Numbered from the stretch's first letter, positions 24,632-32,801 are shown. The stretch is 40,083 bases of DNA from Actinomycetes bacterium (GCA_024639145.1 JAHEIZ010000021.1:1-40083), one strand, 5' to 3'. Notes: generated from the sequence alone by a model not told the origin. Made by a program: numbers and translations.

Positions 24632-24823
24632 AGGGGCGTTCTCTTTTCTTTACCAAGCACGAGGTTTGGGAACAGAGCCAGTCCTGACGCCAATCAGGTC
24701 CTCGGCCTCGTGACCAAGGGTGTCGTCCTGAAGTTACGCACGCGCCGCTTCAGGGGTCGGGTTCTGCTTATGAGTCGATGCCCGGGTTATCTCCCCAGAC
24801 ATCGTGTTACACGTCGAGGCTAT
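24632..24823 (-). promoter_or_regulatory. 192-nt gap before rpsM with nested inverted repeats
   Basis: This gap is far longer than others in the ribosomal cluster. CACGAGG (24658-24664) can pair with CCTCGTG (24706-24712), enclosing a CCTGA/TCAGG hairpin (24683-24698). A separate CCTGAAG/CTTCAGG hairpin lies at 24727-24754. No ORF is convincing. A regulatory leader for rpsM-rpsK-rpsD-rpoA or an attenuator after rpmJ is possible. Confidence 0.4.
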
Positions 24824-24937
24824 TTAGCCCTGACGCTGCTTGTGGCGAGGGTTCTCGCAGATCACCATGACGCGACTATGCCGACGGATGACCTTGCACT
24901 TGTCGCAGATCTTCTTAACGCTCGGCTTAACCTTCAT
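24824..24937 (-). CDS. rpmJ: 50S ribosomal protein L36, zinc-binding form
   Basis: This is a 37-residue gene: [16 protein letters not shown] at the start and [10 protein letters not shown] at the end. It keeps the zinc ligands Cys11, Cys14, Cys27 and His32, so it is the C+ paralogue. It follows infA by 45 nt, as in most bacteria. Confidence 0.98.
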   Translation of the reverse strand: MKVKPSVKKICDKCKVIRRHSRVMVICENPRHKQRQG

Positions 24938-24982
24938 GATGACTCTTTCGTGAAGTATTCGGGTGTTGTGGGCAGTTCAGGC

Positions 24983-25204
24983 TTACTTGTAGCGGTAGAC
25001 GATCCGGCCACGCGTGAGGTCATAGGGCGAGAGCTCCACGACTACGCGGTCGTCCGGAAGGATTCGGATGTAGTGCATCCGCATCTTGCCGCTGATATGT
25101 GCGAGCACCTTGTGCCCGTTATCAAGTTCAACCCGGAACATCGCATTGGGCAATGATTCGGTGATCGTGCCCTCGAGCTCGATCGCACCGTCTTTCTTGC
25201 CCAT
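24983..25204 (-). CDS. infA: Translation initiation factor IF-1
   Basis: IF-1 is a single OB-fold protein that occupies the A site during initiation. It reads [19 protein letters not shown], then [20 protein letters not shown] and ends [12 protein letters not shown], 73 residues in all. The ATG at 25204 gives the family start, although GGAGG lies only 2 nt upstream. The in-frame ATG at 25219 (adding MKAED) has no ribosome-binding site, but cannot be excluded. Confidence 0.97.
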   Translation of the reverse strand: MGKKDGAIELEGTITESLPNAMFRVELDNGHKVLAHISGKMRMHYIRILPDDRVVVELSPYDLTRGRIVYRYK

Positions 25205-25316
25205 ATCCTCCGCTTTCATCCGAGTTGCCGAGCGCTATCTCGCACACGCCAAGATCGCCCGTTTCCGGGATTTCATTGGTGAGAGGCGGGGAAGCCGCGT
25301 CAGCCAGGCGAGTCTA
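25205..25316 (-). promoter_or_regulatory. infA upstream region with candidate promoter
   Basis: About 110 nt separate the hairpin at 25317-25363 from infA. TAGACT at 25308-25313 (minus strand) is a possible -10 directly after the hairpin. It would give a leader of about 95 nt. No clear -35 was seen. Confidence 0.35.
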
Positions 25317-25363
25317 GGGGCAAGGGGCAGGGAAACTGAAATCGGGTCCCGGCCCCTCGCCCC
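25317..25363 (-). terminator. Strong GC-rich hairpin after exported protein 3
   Basis: GGGGCGAGGGGC pairs with GCCCCTTGCCCC over 12 bp with a single G-U wobble on the minus strand, and an inner GGGA/TCCC adds four pairs. It lies 44 nt after the stop. It lacks a T-run, so it would be a U-tract-less terminator, which is common in actinobacteria. Confidence 0.6.
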
Positions 25364-25407
25364 TCTCGAGCTGTGCGTCCACTATTCGGACGACTTGTTC
25401 CGCCTCG

Positions 25408-27129
25408 TTAGGAGCGGCCAACCTTGTAGGTCGACTTGGTGATCCGCCGTTCGCAACCGTCTCCGCTGACCGTGGCGGTCACGACCCAGGTGCCAGGGGT
25501 CTTTGGTGCGGTCAAGCTGGCCTGGGCACGGCCCGCGACCCCTGCCTTAACTGTCGCAGATGACCCCTTTGTCCAGAATCGGACGGTGCAGCGAGACTGA
25601 ACTCCGGATGCCGTGGCGAGGAACCGCGCGCCGGCGGACTTCGCGGCAGACGAGGCCTGCACGATCGGATTGGCCCCTCGAATGGCCGCCGCCGACTTCA
25701 CCGTGACTCCCACCGACAAGGCCAAGGTCTCCCCGCTCGGGGTGTAGCCCACGGCCTGGATGGTGTGCGAGCCCGCCTCGATGCCGGCTGGGATCAGAGC
25801 CGAGCCGCTGTACGCGCCGGTCGCCGAGACCGGCAGCTCCCCCAGCTTGGTCGGGGTTGAGTAGAGGAACAGGCTGACGGTGCTGTTCGGGCTAAAGCCC
25901 GCGCCGCCCATCTGCACTCCCCCGGACTCCGCCACGATCAGCGAACCATCAGGAGCCAACGGCAAGGGCGTGCCGTCAGGAGCAGTACCCCCGACCTCGA
26001 CCGTCACTCCACCGGCCGAGACCACCACCGCATTTCCCCCTGGTGCTGCTGCAACAGTGACCGGCGTCGAGACTCCGTTGATCAGTGCGCCGCCAGTGCC
26101 CGCCGGCAGTTCAACCGGGGCCGCGGCGGGAGCCGTAGTCGGGATCACGACAGGTGCAACAGTCGGAACCACGATCGGCTCTGCGGTGGGCGCAGGCGCC
26201 GGAGCCGGCGGAACTACCGGTTCGATGCGGCCACCCGCGTAGACGATCGGAATCTGAACCGCGGGGTCGAGAACTGTCGCCTTCTCGTAGAGGAAGGCCA
26301 CGTTGTCGCCAACAGTCGTTCCGGCATTGACCTGCATCATGATCCCGGTCGGATCATTCCTGAACGAGTTATAGCCCCCTGCCCAGTTCGGGGCGTCCCA
26401 GTCGGAACCGACCACGGGGTGCCAACTGCCGAACTCCGATTGCGCCAGCCCAGGCTGTGTGGTCGGCCAGTACGCAGGGTTGGTGAAAGAACCGACACGT
26501 GAGAGCGGATGTTGCGCCACTAGGTAGCCGAAGCTCGATGCAGGAGCCGGTGAGAGGTTGCCCATCGCTCCCACGCTCCACTTACCCTCGGGACTCCAGC
26601 CCGGGTTTCGAACCCACGTGTCGTCGCACACTCCCGAGGGAATCAAGCGAACGAAGTCACCGACATTGGCGTTGAGTGGAATGGAAGTCTCGGTGCAGTT
26701 AACAGGTAGGTCAACAACGGTGTCGCCGTAACTCACTGTCATGAAGGTCGACGAAGCTGCGCTACCGGGACTAAACAGGGTGATCTTCACCGGACCCGCG
26801 GGCATCGCGGGGGCAGTCACCAGGGCCGTGGCCGTGTCTGAATCAAAGAGGGTGACGGGAACTCCGGTCACAGTTGATGCCGCCAGTCCAATGTCGTACG
26901 GGGTGAAGGTCGCCGTGGCACCGGTGAGCAAGCCGCTCACCCCGTAAAGGTAGAGATCAACTCCACCCGCAGTTCCTACACGAAGTGGCGACGAGCCACG
27001 ATTCGCCGAGTCGTACGTTGGTGCAGCTACTGCAGAAGCTGCTGTGCCCGGAAGAGCTACAGCGACAAGCACGAAACTGGCGAGGGCGATGAGTCCGCTG
27101 CGGACAACGGTACGTGAAGAGTTGGTCAT
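25408..27129 (-). CDS. Exported protein 3 with Pro/Ala linker and Ig-like domain, function unknown
   Basis: This is a 573-residue secreted protein. The signal peptide runs to about residue 35 (VLVAVALPGTAASAVAA). The N-terminal half (36-285) has Trp-, Asn- and Gly-rich blocks such as VRNPGWSPEGKWSVG, PAYWPTTQPG and PNWAGGYNSFRND. A Pro/Ala/Thr/Val-rich linker follows (about 300-345). Next is an Ig-like beta-sandwich with GFSPNSTVSLFLYSTPTKLG, a type seen in actinobacterial surface proteins. The C-terminal domain has two cysteines (SRCTVRFW and GDGCERR). No LPXTG or C-terminal membrane helix is present. The ATG at 27129 is chosen over a GTG six codons upstream because TGTACT lies at -12 to -7. 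It lies downstream of HK3 with its own repeat-box promoter. Confidence 0.75.
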   Translation of the reverse strand: MTNSSRTVVRSGLIALASFVLVAVALPGTAASAVAAPTYDSANRGSSPLRVGTAGGVDLYLYGVSGLLTGATATFTPYDIGLAASTVTGVPVTLFDSDTATALVTAPAMPAGPVKITLFSPGSAASSTFMTVSYGDTVVDLPVNCTETSIPLNANVGDFVRLIPSGVCDDTWVRNPGWSPEGKWSVGAMGNLSPAPASSFGYLVAQHPLSRVGSFTNPAYWPTTQPGLAQSEFGSWHPVVGSDWDAPNWAGGYNSFRNDPTGIMMQVNAGTTVGDNVAFLYEKATVLDPAVQIPIVYAGGRIEPVVPPAPAPAPTAEPIVVPTVAPVVIPTTAPAAAPVELPAGTGGALINGVSTPVTVAAAPGGNAVVVSAGGVTVEVGGTAPDGTPLPLAPDGSLIVAESGGVQMGGAGFSPNSTVSLFLYSTPTKLGELPVSATGAYSGSALIPAGIEAGSHTIQAVGYTPSGETLALSVGVTVKSAAAIRGANPIVQASSAAKSAGARFLATASGVQSRCTVRFWTKGSSATVKAGVAGRAQASLTAPKTPGTWVVTATVSGDGCERRITKSTYKVGRS

Positions 27130-27150
27130 GCTGGGAGTACACGTCACGCA

Positions 27151-27189
27151 CCTGACGCCTACCTGACTGCAACCTTCCGATTTCCTGAC
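27151..27189. promoter_or_regulatory. Four-unit direct repeat (11-bp period) upstream of exported protein 3
   Basis: On the plus strand CCTGAC occurs at 27151, 27162 and 27184, and CCTTCC at 27173, so hexamers start every 11 bp: four units in one phase of the helix. Direct repeats with about one turn spacing are the normal binding sites of OmpR/PhoB-type regulators. The array spans -22 to -60 from the presumed start, replacing a -35 element. RR3, encoded next door, is the expected ligand. Confidence 0.7.
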
Positions 27190-27212
27190 GATGTGGAGGG
27201 AGTGCAGTGCTT

Positions 27213-28643
27213 TCAGCGATGCGTCGGGATCCGAATCGTGATTGTCAGCCCGCGGTCAACTTCGGATTCCAAGTCAATGGTGCCGCCTAGGGCGAGCACT
27301 GAGTTGCGCACGATGGCCAGGCCAAGACCAGTACCACCCGTTGGGCCTCGCCCGGGCTCGGCACGCCAGAAGCGGTCATAGGCACGGTTGAGTTGCTCGG
27401 CCGTGAGGCCGGGCCCGTCATCACTGACCACGATGAGAACGTGACCACGATCGGCCTCAAGATCGACGGCGACGTTGACGCTCGTGCCCGATGGGGTATG
27501 ACGTAGCGCATTGGAGATGAGGTTCACCAGGATCTGGCGGATCAGTTGCGGATCACTCATGTAATTGAACTGCTGATCGATGGATGGAGAGACCCGAGCC
27601 TCGAGCTTGTGGTCGTGATTCTGTTCCCCGAAGAGGTCAACAACCTCAGTCACCAGGGCGTTGAGATCCACACGTTGCGCGGCGCGAGGCGGTTCTGCAT
27701 CAAGTCGAGCAAGTGTCAGAAGCTGTTCGACGAGATCGGCCAGGCGATCTGATTCGGTGCGGATGCGGGTCATCGCGGTATCGACGTCATCCCATTCGCG
27801 AATGCCGTCACTGAGATAAAGGTCAGCCCAGCCGCGAATCGTGGCCAGTGGCGTGCGCAACTCATGCGAGGCATCGGCTACGAAACCGCGCATGCGCTCC
27901 TCACTCTGCTCGACCTTGTCGAAGGCGTCATTAAGAGCGACGGAAACTGCGCCAATCTCGGTCTTTGCATCGGTCACCGGGATTCGTTGGGAGAGGTCTC
28001 CCCCACTGATCTCCTCGGCGGTGCGCGCCACGCGCACGAGCGGCCTCAATCCGACACGAAGCAAGATGATGACTCCGAGAATCGCGATGACGAGAATCAC
28101 GATTCCGACGATGATCTGCGCCGAGACGATGCTTCGAAAAGTCTCCGTCGCCCGAGCGCTCGTGAGACCTACGACAAGTGAGCCGACTGTCGCAGTGACC
28201 CCGTCGCTCTCCACGGTGAACTGCTCCTCGGGCTCCAGCTCGCGAGCTCGCACCACGATTCCGTTCGACTCCCCCGGCGTCTCGACTGTCGTCGGACCAG
28301 ATCCAAGTTCTGATGCCGCGGGTATCGCGGGTGGATTCTGCTTGTCGGGAAAAATCGGGATGCGCTCAGAGAGCAACTCCCCATCGGTGGAATACAGGGC
28401 GATGTACGGATCAGTGAGCGTCACACTCTGCGCGTCGGAGGTATAGCTTCCACCGCTCGCAGAGCCCTCCGCAGCAATGATCCGATTCGTCACCACCTCG
28501 ATGCTCTCGGTGATGCGCCGTTCGTACAGCCCCTTCGCCACCACGAAGGTAGCAAGGTCTGCGGTCACGACACCGAAGATCAAGATGACGATGACGCCAA
28601 TGCCTAGGCGACCGCGAAGGCTGGCAAACGGACGGAATCTCAT
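27213..28643 (-). CDS. OmpR-partner sensor histidine kinase HK3
   Basis: This is a classical 476-residue sensor kinase. The N-terminal membrane helix (about 14-37) is followed by an extracytoplasmic sensor of about 135 residues with many Ser, Thr, Gly and Glu, then a second helix (about 172-196). A HAMP domain follows (about 196-250, GLRPLVRVARTAEEISGGDL). The HisKA motif DASHELRTPLATIR places His260. The ATPase domain has LVNLISNALRHTP, VVSDDGPGL and GGTGLGLAIV. It overlaps RR3 by 4 nt. The sensed signal is unknown. The best candidate target is the exported protein gene that follows. Confidence 0.93.
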   Translation of the reverse strand: MRFRPFASLRGRLGIGVIVILIFGVVTADLATFVVAKGLYERRITESIEVVTNRIIAAEGSASGGSYTSDAQSVTLTDPYIALYSTDGELLSERIPIFPDKQNPPAIPAASELGSGPTTVETPGESNGIVVRARELEPEEQFTVESDGVTATVGSLVVGLTSARATETFRSIVSAQIIVGIVILVIAILGVIILLRVGLRPLVRVARTAEEISGGDLSQRIPVTDAKTEIGAVSVALNDAFDKVEQSEERMRGFVADASHELRTPLATIRGWADLYLSDGIREWDDVDTAMTRIRTESDRLADLVEQLLTLARLDAEPPRAAQRVDLNALVTEVVDLFGEQNHDHKLEARVSPSIDQQFNYMSDPQLIRQILVNLISNALRHTPSGTSVNVAVDLEADRGHVLIVVSDDGPGLTAEQLNRAYDRFWRAEPGRGPTGGTGLGLAIVRNSVLALGGTIDLESEVDRGLTITIRIPTHR

Positions 28644-29389
28644 GCGCTCTCGCGCATCACGTAGCCGAAGCCGCGCACTGTATGAAGCAGCGGCGGTTCG
28701 CCCTCATCGAGCTTCTTGCGGAGTTGACTCACGAACTTCTCGACCACGCCAGGATCACCCGGGAAGTCGTAGTTCCATACATGTGCCAGGATCTGCTGCT
28801 TCGACATGACCCGACCTGCGTTCTCGAGCAGGAATCTGAGAAGCCTGAATTCGGTCGGCGAGAGATCGAGCTCTCGATCACCTCGCATCACCACGTGACT
28901 GTCGTCATCGAGCACCAGATTGCCGATGCCGATTCGGCCACTGAGGTCAGCAGGTTCACCGCCGAGCCTGCGCAGCACGGCATTTACTCGGGCAACCACC
29001 TCGGTGACACTGAAGGGTTTGGTGATGTAGTCATCGCCACCGAGGTTCAGGCCGGTGAGCTTGTCGGCGAGTGAGTCTTTCGCCGTCACGAAGATGACGG
29101 CGAGTTCAGGCAGCAGGTCACGCAGCTGATGACAGAGTTCAAACCCCGAGCCATCGGGAAGCATCACATCGATGAGCGCTAACTCAGGCTGATGCTCCTT
29201 CGCCATGGCGAGGGCATCACGTCGGGTGCCGGCCGTTCGAGAGTCGAAGCCGGCAACTCGCAAAGTGCGATCGATGAGCTCCGCAAGAGCGGGTTCGTCA
29301 TCAATCACGAGGATGCGTGCGCGCCAAGCAGAACCCAAAGTTGAGTCAGCAGTTGCGCGGGAGGTGCCGCGAGCTCGCGAACCTGTCAT
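28640..29389 (-). CDS. OmpR/PhoB-type response regulator RR3
   Basis: This is a 249-residue response regulator. A 24-residue basic, Ser-rich extension precedes the receiver (RILVIDDEPALAEL, phospho-acceptor Asp74 in LIDVMLPDG, FVTAKD and the lysine in ITKPFS). The winged-helix domain follows (about 155-245) with LDLSPTEFRLLRFLLENAGRV and VEKFVSQLRKKLDEG, ending HTVRGFGYVMR. The ATG is kept because a CACACT hexamer lies at -12 to -7. The promoter carries the same repeat box as the exported protein 3 gene, which suggests autoregulation. It begins 55 nt after the map stop. Confidence 0.93.
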   Translation of the reverse strand: MTGSRARGTSRATADSTLGSAWRARILVIDDEPALAELIDRTLRVAGFDSRTAGTRRDALAMAKEHQPELALIDVMLPDGSGFELCHQLRDLLPELAVIFVTAKDSLADKLTGLNLGGDDYITKPFSVTEVVARVNAVLRRLGGEPADLSGRIGIGNLVLDDDSHVVMRGDRELDLSPTEFRLLRFLLENAGRVMSKQQILAHVWNYDFPGDPGVVEKFVSQLRKKLDEGEPPLLHTVRGFGYVMRESA

Positions 29390-29421
29390 GGGTGCAGTGT
29401 GGCACCGCGATCGGAACGGAA

Positions 29422-29438
29422 CCTTCCCGTTTCCTGAA
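29422..29438. promoter_or_regulatory. Two-unit direct repeat upstream of RR3
   Basis: CCTTCC (29422-29427) and CCTGAA (29433-29438) start 11 bp apart and are joined by CGTTT. The 20-bp context AACCTTCCNNTTTCCTGANG is shared with 27171-27190. It lies at -33 to -49 from the RR3 start codon. Confidence 0.65.
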
Positions 29439-29444
29439 GGTTGG

Positions 29445-30242
29445 CTACAGGCGCACGTCGTCGAGTGCGGTCAGCACCCACGGGCCGTCGTCGGTAATTG
29501 CCACGGTGTGCTCCCAATGGCAGGCAATCGAGGAGTCCTCGGTCACGACTGTCCAGTCATCGCCCTGCACCATGACCTCGGGCTCCCCCAGGGTCAGCAT
29601 CGGTTCGATGGCCAAGGCCATGCCGGCCTTGAGCACCGGGCCGCGACCGGGCTTGCCGTAGTTGAGGATGTGCGGATCCATATGCATGGCCGATCCGATG
29701 CCGTGGCCCCCGTAGTCAGCCACGATCCCGTAGGCGCGGCCGTCCGCCGCCGACGAGGTCAGCGCCGACTGCTCGACCGCGTGGCTGATATCGGTCAGGT
29801 GATTGCCGACTCGCGCTTGCTCGAGACCTGCCCATAGGGATGCCTCAGTGGCCTTCGACAGGGCCGCGACGTCAGCGGGCACCTCCCCCACCAGAACGGT
29901 GAGGGCGGCATCGCCGTGCCAGCCATCGACAATGGCGCCGAAGTCGAGGGAGATGAGATCCCCCTCTTTCAGTGCACGTGGTCCGGGAATGCCATGAACG
30001 ACCTCCGAATTCACGGAGGCACACAGCACGGCGGGGTAACCGTGATACCCGAGGAAGGAACTGGTGGCACCCATGGTCGCGAGGCAATCGCGGGCAATGG
30101 AGTCGAGATCAGCTGTGGTCACGCCCGGCTTGGTGGCCTCGGCCATGGCCTGCAAGGTCTTCGCGACGACAAGCCCGGCCTGGCGCATCACGGCAAGCTG
30201 GTCGGCCGACTTGATCTGGATGCCGCCCTTGCGAAAGGCCAT
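29445..30242 (-). CDS. map: Methionine aminopeptidase, type I
   Basis: Map removes the initiator methionine from nascent proteins. All five metal ligands are seen: Asp106 and Asp111 in VDGWHGDAAL, His180 in YGGHGIG, Glu213 in AIEPML and Glu244 in HWEHT. The length is 265 residues, with no N-terminal zinc-finger extension. The ATG has AGGA upstream. It follows adk by 18 nt, as in the usual secY-adk-map order. Confidence 0.97.
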   Translation of the reverse strand: MAFRKGGIQIKSADQLAVMRQAGLVVAKTLQAMAEATKPGVTTADLDSIARDCLATMGATSSFLGYHGYPAVLCASVNSEVVHGIPGPRALKEGDLISLDFGAIVDGWHGDAALTVLVGEVPADVAALSKATEASLWAGLEQARVGNHLTDISHAVEQSALTSSAADGRAYGIVADYGGHGIGSAMHMDPHILNYGKPGRGPVLKAGMALAIEPMLTLGEPEVMVQGDDWTVVTEDSSIACHWEHTVAITDDGPWVLTALDDVRL

Positions 30243-30260
30243 GGTGAAGTATTCCTGCGA

Positions 30261-30824
30261 TCAGGCGTTAAGCACGGCGTGGATGCGCGCGGCGACATCG
30301 TCGACCGTGCCCATGCCATCAACCTGCACCAGAAGGCCACGCTGCTCGAAGAGTGCAGTCAGCGGAGCAGTCTGCGCGAAGTAGACCTCCAGGCGACGAC
30401 GAATGACATCTTCGGTGTCATCGGCGCGACCCTGCTCGGCAGCGCGCTTCACCAGTCGCTGCACGACCTCGTCGACATCAACAGTCAGCTCAATGGCCTT
30501 GTCGAGCTTGGCACCGGCAGCGCTGAGCATGGAGTCGAGCTCGCCGACCTGCTCGATGGTGCGCGGGTAGCCGTCCAGAAGGAAGCCCGGCTTGCAGTCT
30601 TCCTGCGCCAGACGATCGCGCACCATGGAATTGGTGACGGAGTCGGGAACGTACTCGCCGGCGTCCATGTAGCGCTTGGCTTCGATGCCCAGCGGCGTGC
30701 CCTGCGAGACGTTGGCGCGGAAGATATCGCCAGTCGAGATGTGCGGGATACCGAGGTCAGCCGCAATGGCCACGGCCTGGGTGCCCTTGCCTGCGCCCGG
30801 AGGGCCCATCAGGATCAGTCGCAT
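30261..30824 (-). CDS. adk: Adenylate kinase, short form
   Basis: Adk interconverts 2 ADP and ATP plus AMP. The P-loop is GPPGAGKGTQ with Lys13, and the AMP site has STGDIFR and DGYPRT. The LID is short (VKRAAEQGRADDTEDVIRRRL) and lacks the zinc cysteines, typical of actinobacteria. The ATG at 30824 is preferred over the one at 30830 because AGGGGAG lies 7 nt rather than 1 nt upstream. It has 187 residues and begins 12 nt after the secY stop. Confidence 0.97.
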   Translation of the reverse strand: MRLILMGPPGAGKGTQAVAIAADLGIPHISTGDIFRANVSQGTPLGIEAKRYMDAGEYVPDSVTNSMVRDRLAQEDCKPGFLLDGYPRTIEQVGELDSMLSAAGAKLDKAIELTVDVDEVVQRLVKRAAEQGRADDTEDVIRRRLEVYFAQTAPLTALFEQRGLLVQVDGMGTVDDVAARIHAVLNA

Positions 30825-30836
30825 GCTCATACTCCC

Positions 30837-32135
30837 CTAGCGGAGGAAGCCCTCGTAGTTGCGCTGCTGCAACTGCGATTGGATCTGCTTGACGGTGTCG
30901 AGGCCCACGCCGACCATGATCAGCAGGCTGGTGCCGCCGAAGACGAACCGGTTGGCGACGCCGAGGAAGTTGAAGGCGAAGACCGGCAGGATCGCGATCA
31001 GGCCGAGGTACAGCGCACCCGGGGCCGTCAGGCGGGTCAGCACGTAATCGAGGTACTGAGCGGTCGGCTTGCCGGCACGAATACCCGGGATGAAGCCGCC
31101 GTACTTCTTCATGTTGTCGGCCACCTCAACCGGGTTGAAGGTGATCGAGACGTAGAAGTAGCAGAAGAAGACGATCAGCAGGAAGTAGAAGACCAGGTAC
31201 CAGGTGCCGGTGCCCGAGCCGAAGTTCGTCTGGATCCATTGGGCCACGCTGCCGTCGGAGCCGGTGAGCTGCACGAGCAGGGTCGGCAGGAAGAGCAGCG
31301 ACGAGGCGAAGATGACCGGGATAACACCGGCCATGTTGACCTTGAGCGGAATGTAGGTCGAGGTGCCGCCATACATGCGGCGGCCGACCATGCGCTTGGC
31401 GTACTGGACCGGGATACGGCGCTGAGCCTGCTCCACGAACACCACGAGCGCTACGACCGCAAGGCCCACGAGAAGCGTGAGCAGGAAGCTGAAGGGACCG
31501 TGGCTGACCCAGATGCCCACGAACTGCGACGGGATCGTGGCGATGATCGAGGTGAAGATCAGCAAGGACATGCCGTTGCCGATGCCGCGCTCGGTGATGA
31601 GCTCGCCGAACCACATGATGATCGCGGTACCCGCGGTCATCACCGTGACCATGACCAGCATGACCCAGAGCCCCTGGTTGGGCATGATCTCCTGGTTGCA
31701 GCCCTGGAACAGGGTGCCGGGAGTGCGAGCGAGAGAGAGAATCGCGGTCGACTGCAGGATCGCGAGCCCGATGGTCAGGTAGCGCGTGTACTGGGTGATC
31801 TTCGCCTGACCGGCCGTGCCGTCAGCCTTCAGGGTCTCCAGTCGCGGGATGACCACGGTGAGGAGCTGAAGGATGATGCTCGCGGTGATGTACGGCATGA
31901 TGCCGAGCGCGAAGACCGACAGGCGCAGGAGCGCACCGCCGCTGAACAGGTTGACCAGCGCGTAGACCGAGTTGTCCTGAACCTGGGCGATACAGCTCTG
32001 CACTGCCGAGTAGTCGATGCCCGGAGTAGGAACGACCGAGCCCAACCGGAACAGCGCAAGAAGACTCAACGTGAAGAGAATCTTCTTGCGCAGATCCGGT
32101 GTACGCAGGGCTGCCCCAAACGCACTGATGTGCAT
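30837..32135 (-). CDS. secY: Protein translocase subunit SecY
   Basis: SecY forms the channel of the Sec translocon, moving exported proteins such as the three encoded here. The 432-residue protein begins with RTPDLRKKILFTLSLLALFRLG and shows about ten hydrophobic helices. Known blocks are VQDNSVYALVNLFSGGALL (plug region), ITASIILQLLTVVIPRLE and the C-terminal NYEGFLR. It lies between rplO and adk in the conserved order. Confidence 0.99.
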   Translation of the reverse strand: MHISAFGAALRTPDLRKKILFTLSLLALFRLGSVVPTPGIDYSAVQSCIAQVQDNSVYALVNLFSGGALLRLSVFALGIMPYITASIILQLLTVVIPRLETLKADGTAGQAKITQYTRYLTIGLAILQSTAILSLARTPGTLFQGCNQEIMPNQGLWVMLVMVTVMTAGTAIIMWFGELITERGIGNGMSLLIFTSIIATIPSQFVGIWVSHGPFSFLLTLLVGLAVVALVVFVEQAQRRIPVQYAKRMVGRRMYGGTSTYIPLKVNMAGVIPVIFASSLLFLPTLLVQLTGSDGSVAQWIQTNFGSGTGTWYLVFYFLLIVFFCYFYVSITFNPVEVADNMKKYGGFIPGIRAGKPTAQYLDYVLTRLTAPGALYLGLIAILPVFAFNFLGVANRFVFGGTSLLIMVGVGLDTVKQIQSQLQQRNYEGFLR

Positions 32136-32175
32136 CGTGCCTCCTGCTCAGAACTCGGTGGACATGACGGACGAC

Positions 32176-32616
32176 TTACAGTTCGTGAACTGAGCCGCCC
32201 GCAGCAACGATCTTGTCACGGGCCGCGGTGGAGAACTTGTCAGCACTCACCGAGACCTTGACGCTGATGTCACCCTGGCCGAGCACCTTGACGAGCTCGC
32301 CCTTGCGAACGGCGCCACGTGCCACGAGATCAGCAACAGTGATCTCGCCACCCTCGGGGAACAGCTTGTTGATCATGGCCACGTTGACAACCTGGAACTC
32401 GACCTTGTTCGGGTTCTTGAAGCCCTTGAGCTTCGGCAGGCGCATGTGAAGGGGCATCTGGCCACCCTCGAAGCGCGCGGGAACCTGGTAACGAGCCTTC
32501 GTACCCTTGGTACCGCGGCCCGCGGTCTTGCCCTTGGATGCCTCGCCACGGCCCTTACGGGTCTTGGCGGTCTTGGCGCCCGGTGCCGGGCGCAGGTGAT
32601 GGACCTTGAGCGTCAT
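32176..32616 (-). CDS. rplO: 50S ribosomal protein L15
   Basis: L15 binds 23S rRNA late in assembly. The N-terminus is the Gly/Lys/Arg-rich tail ([19 protein letters not shown]), followed by the core with [21 protein letters not shown]. It has 146 residues and starts 2 nt after the rpmD stop. Confidence 0.98.
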   Translation of the reverse strand: MTLKVHHLRPAPGAKTAKTRKGRGEASKGKTAGRGTKGTKARYQVPARFEGGQMPLHMRLPKLKGFKNPNKVEFQVVNVAMINKLFPEGGEITVADLVARGAVRKGELVKVLGQGDISVKVSVSADKFSTAARDKIVAAGGSVHEL

Positions 32617-32618
32617 AG

Positions 32619-32801
32619 TTACTTGACCTCCTCAACAGAGACGAGGTGGATCACGGCGTTGACCATGCCACGGATTTCGGGACGGTCTTCCTTGACCACC
32701 GTGTCGCCGATGCGCTTGAGGCCCAGCGAACGAAGGGTATTGCGCTGCACCGAGGTGCCGCCGATCTTGGACTTGGTCTGAGTGACCTTGAGCTGTGCCA
32801 T
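32619..32801 (-). CDS. rpmD: 50S ribosomal protein L30
   Basis: This is a 60-residue protein, [20 protein letters not shown] then [17 protein letters not shown] and [14 protein letters not shown], the L30 pattern. The ATG shares one base with the rpsE stop (TAATG), so translation is coupled. Confidence 0.98.
   Translation of the reverse strand: MAQLKVTQTKSKIGGTSVQRNTLRSLGLKRIGDTVVKEDRPEIRGMVNAVIHLVSVEEVK

Noticed and set aside
24683-24691. CCTGACGCC matching the RR3 repeat unit, upstream of rpsM
   Set aside because: Only one copy with no 11-bp partner; it forms part of a CCTGA/TCAGG hairpin instead.
13443-29389. Mobile element or prophage origin for the accessory modules
   Set aside because: No transposase, integrase, recombinase or terminal inverted repeat was seen at the module edges. 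The bracketing hairpin at module 1 is too short to call an element.
29916-32261. Plus-strand open frame of 781 codons
   Set aside because: It lies antisense to map, adk and secY, is very rich in Asp, Glu, His and Arg, and has no family resemblance. It is a shadow of codon bias in the essential minus-strand genes.
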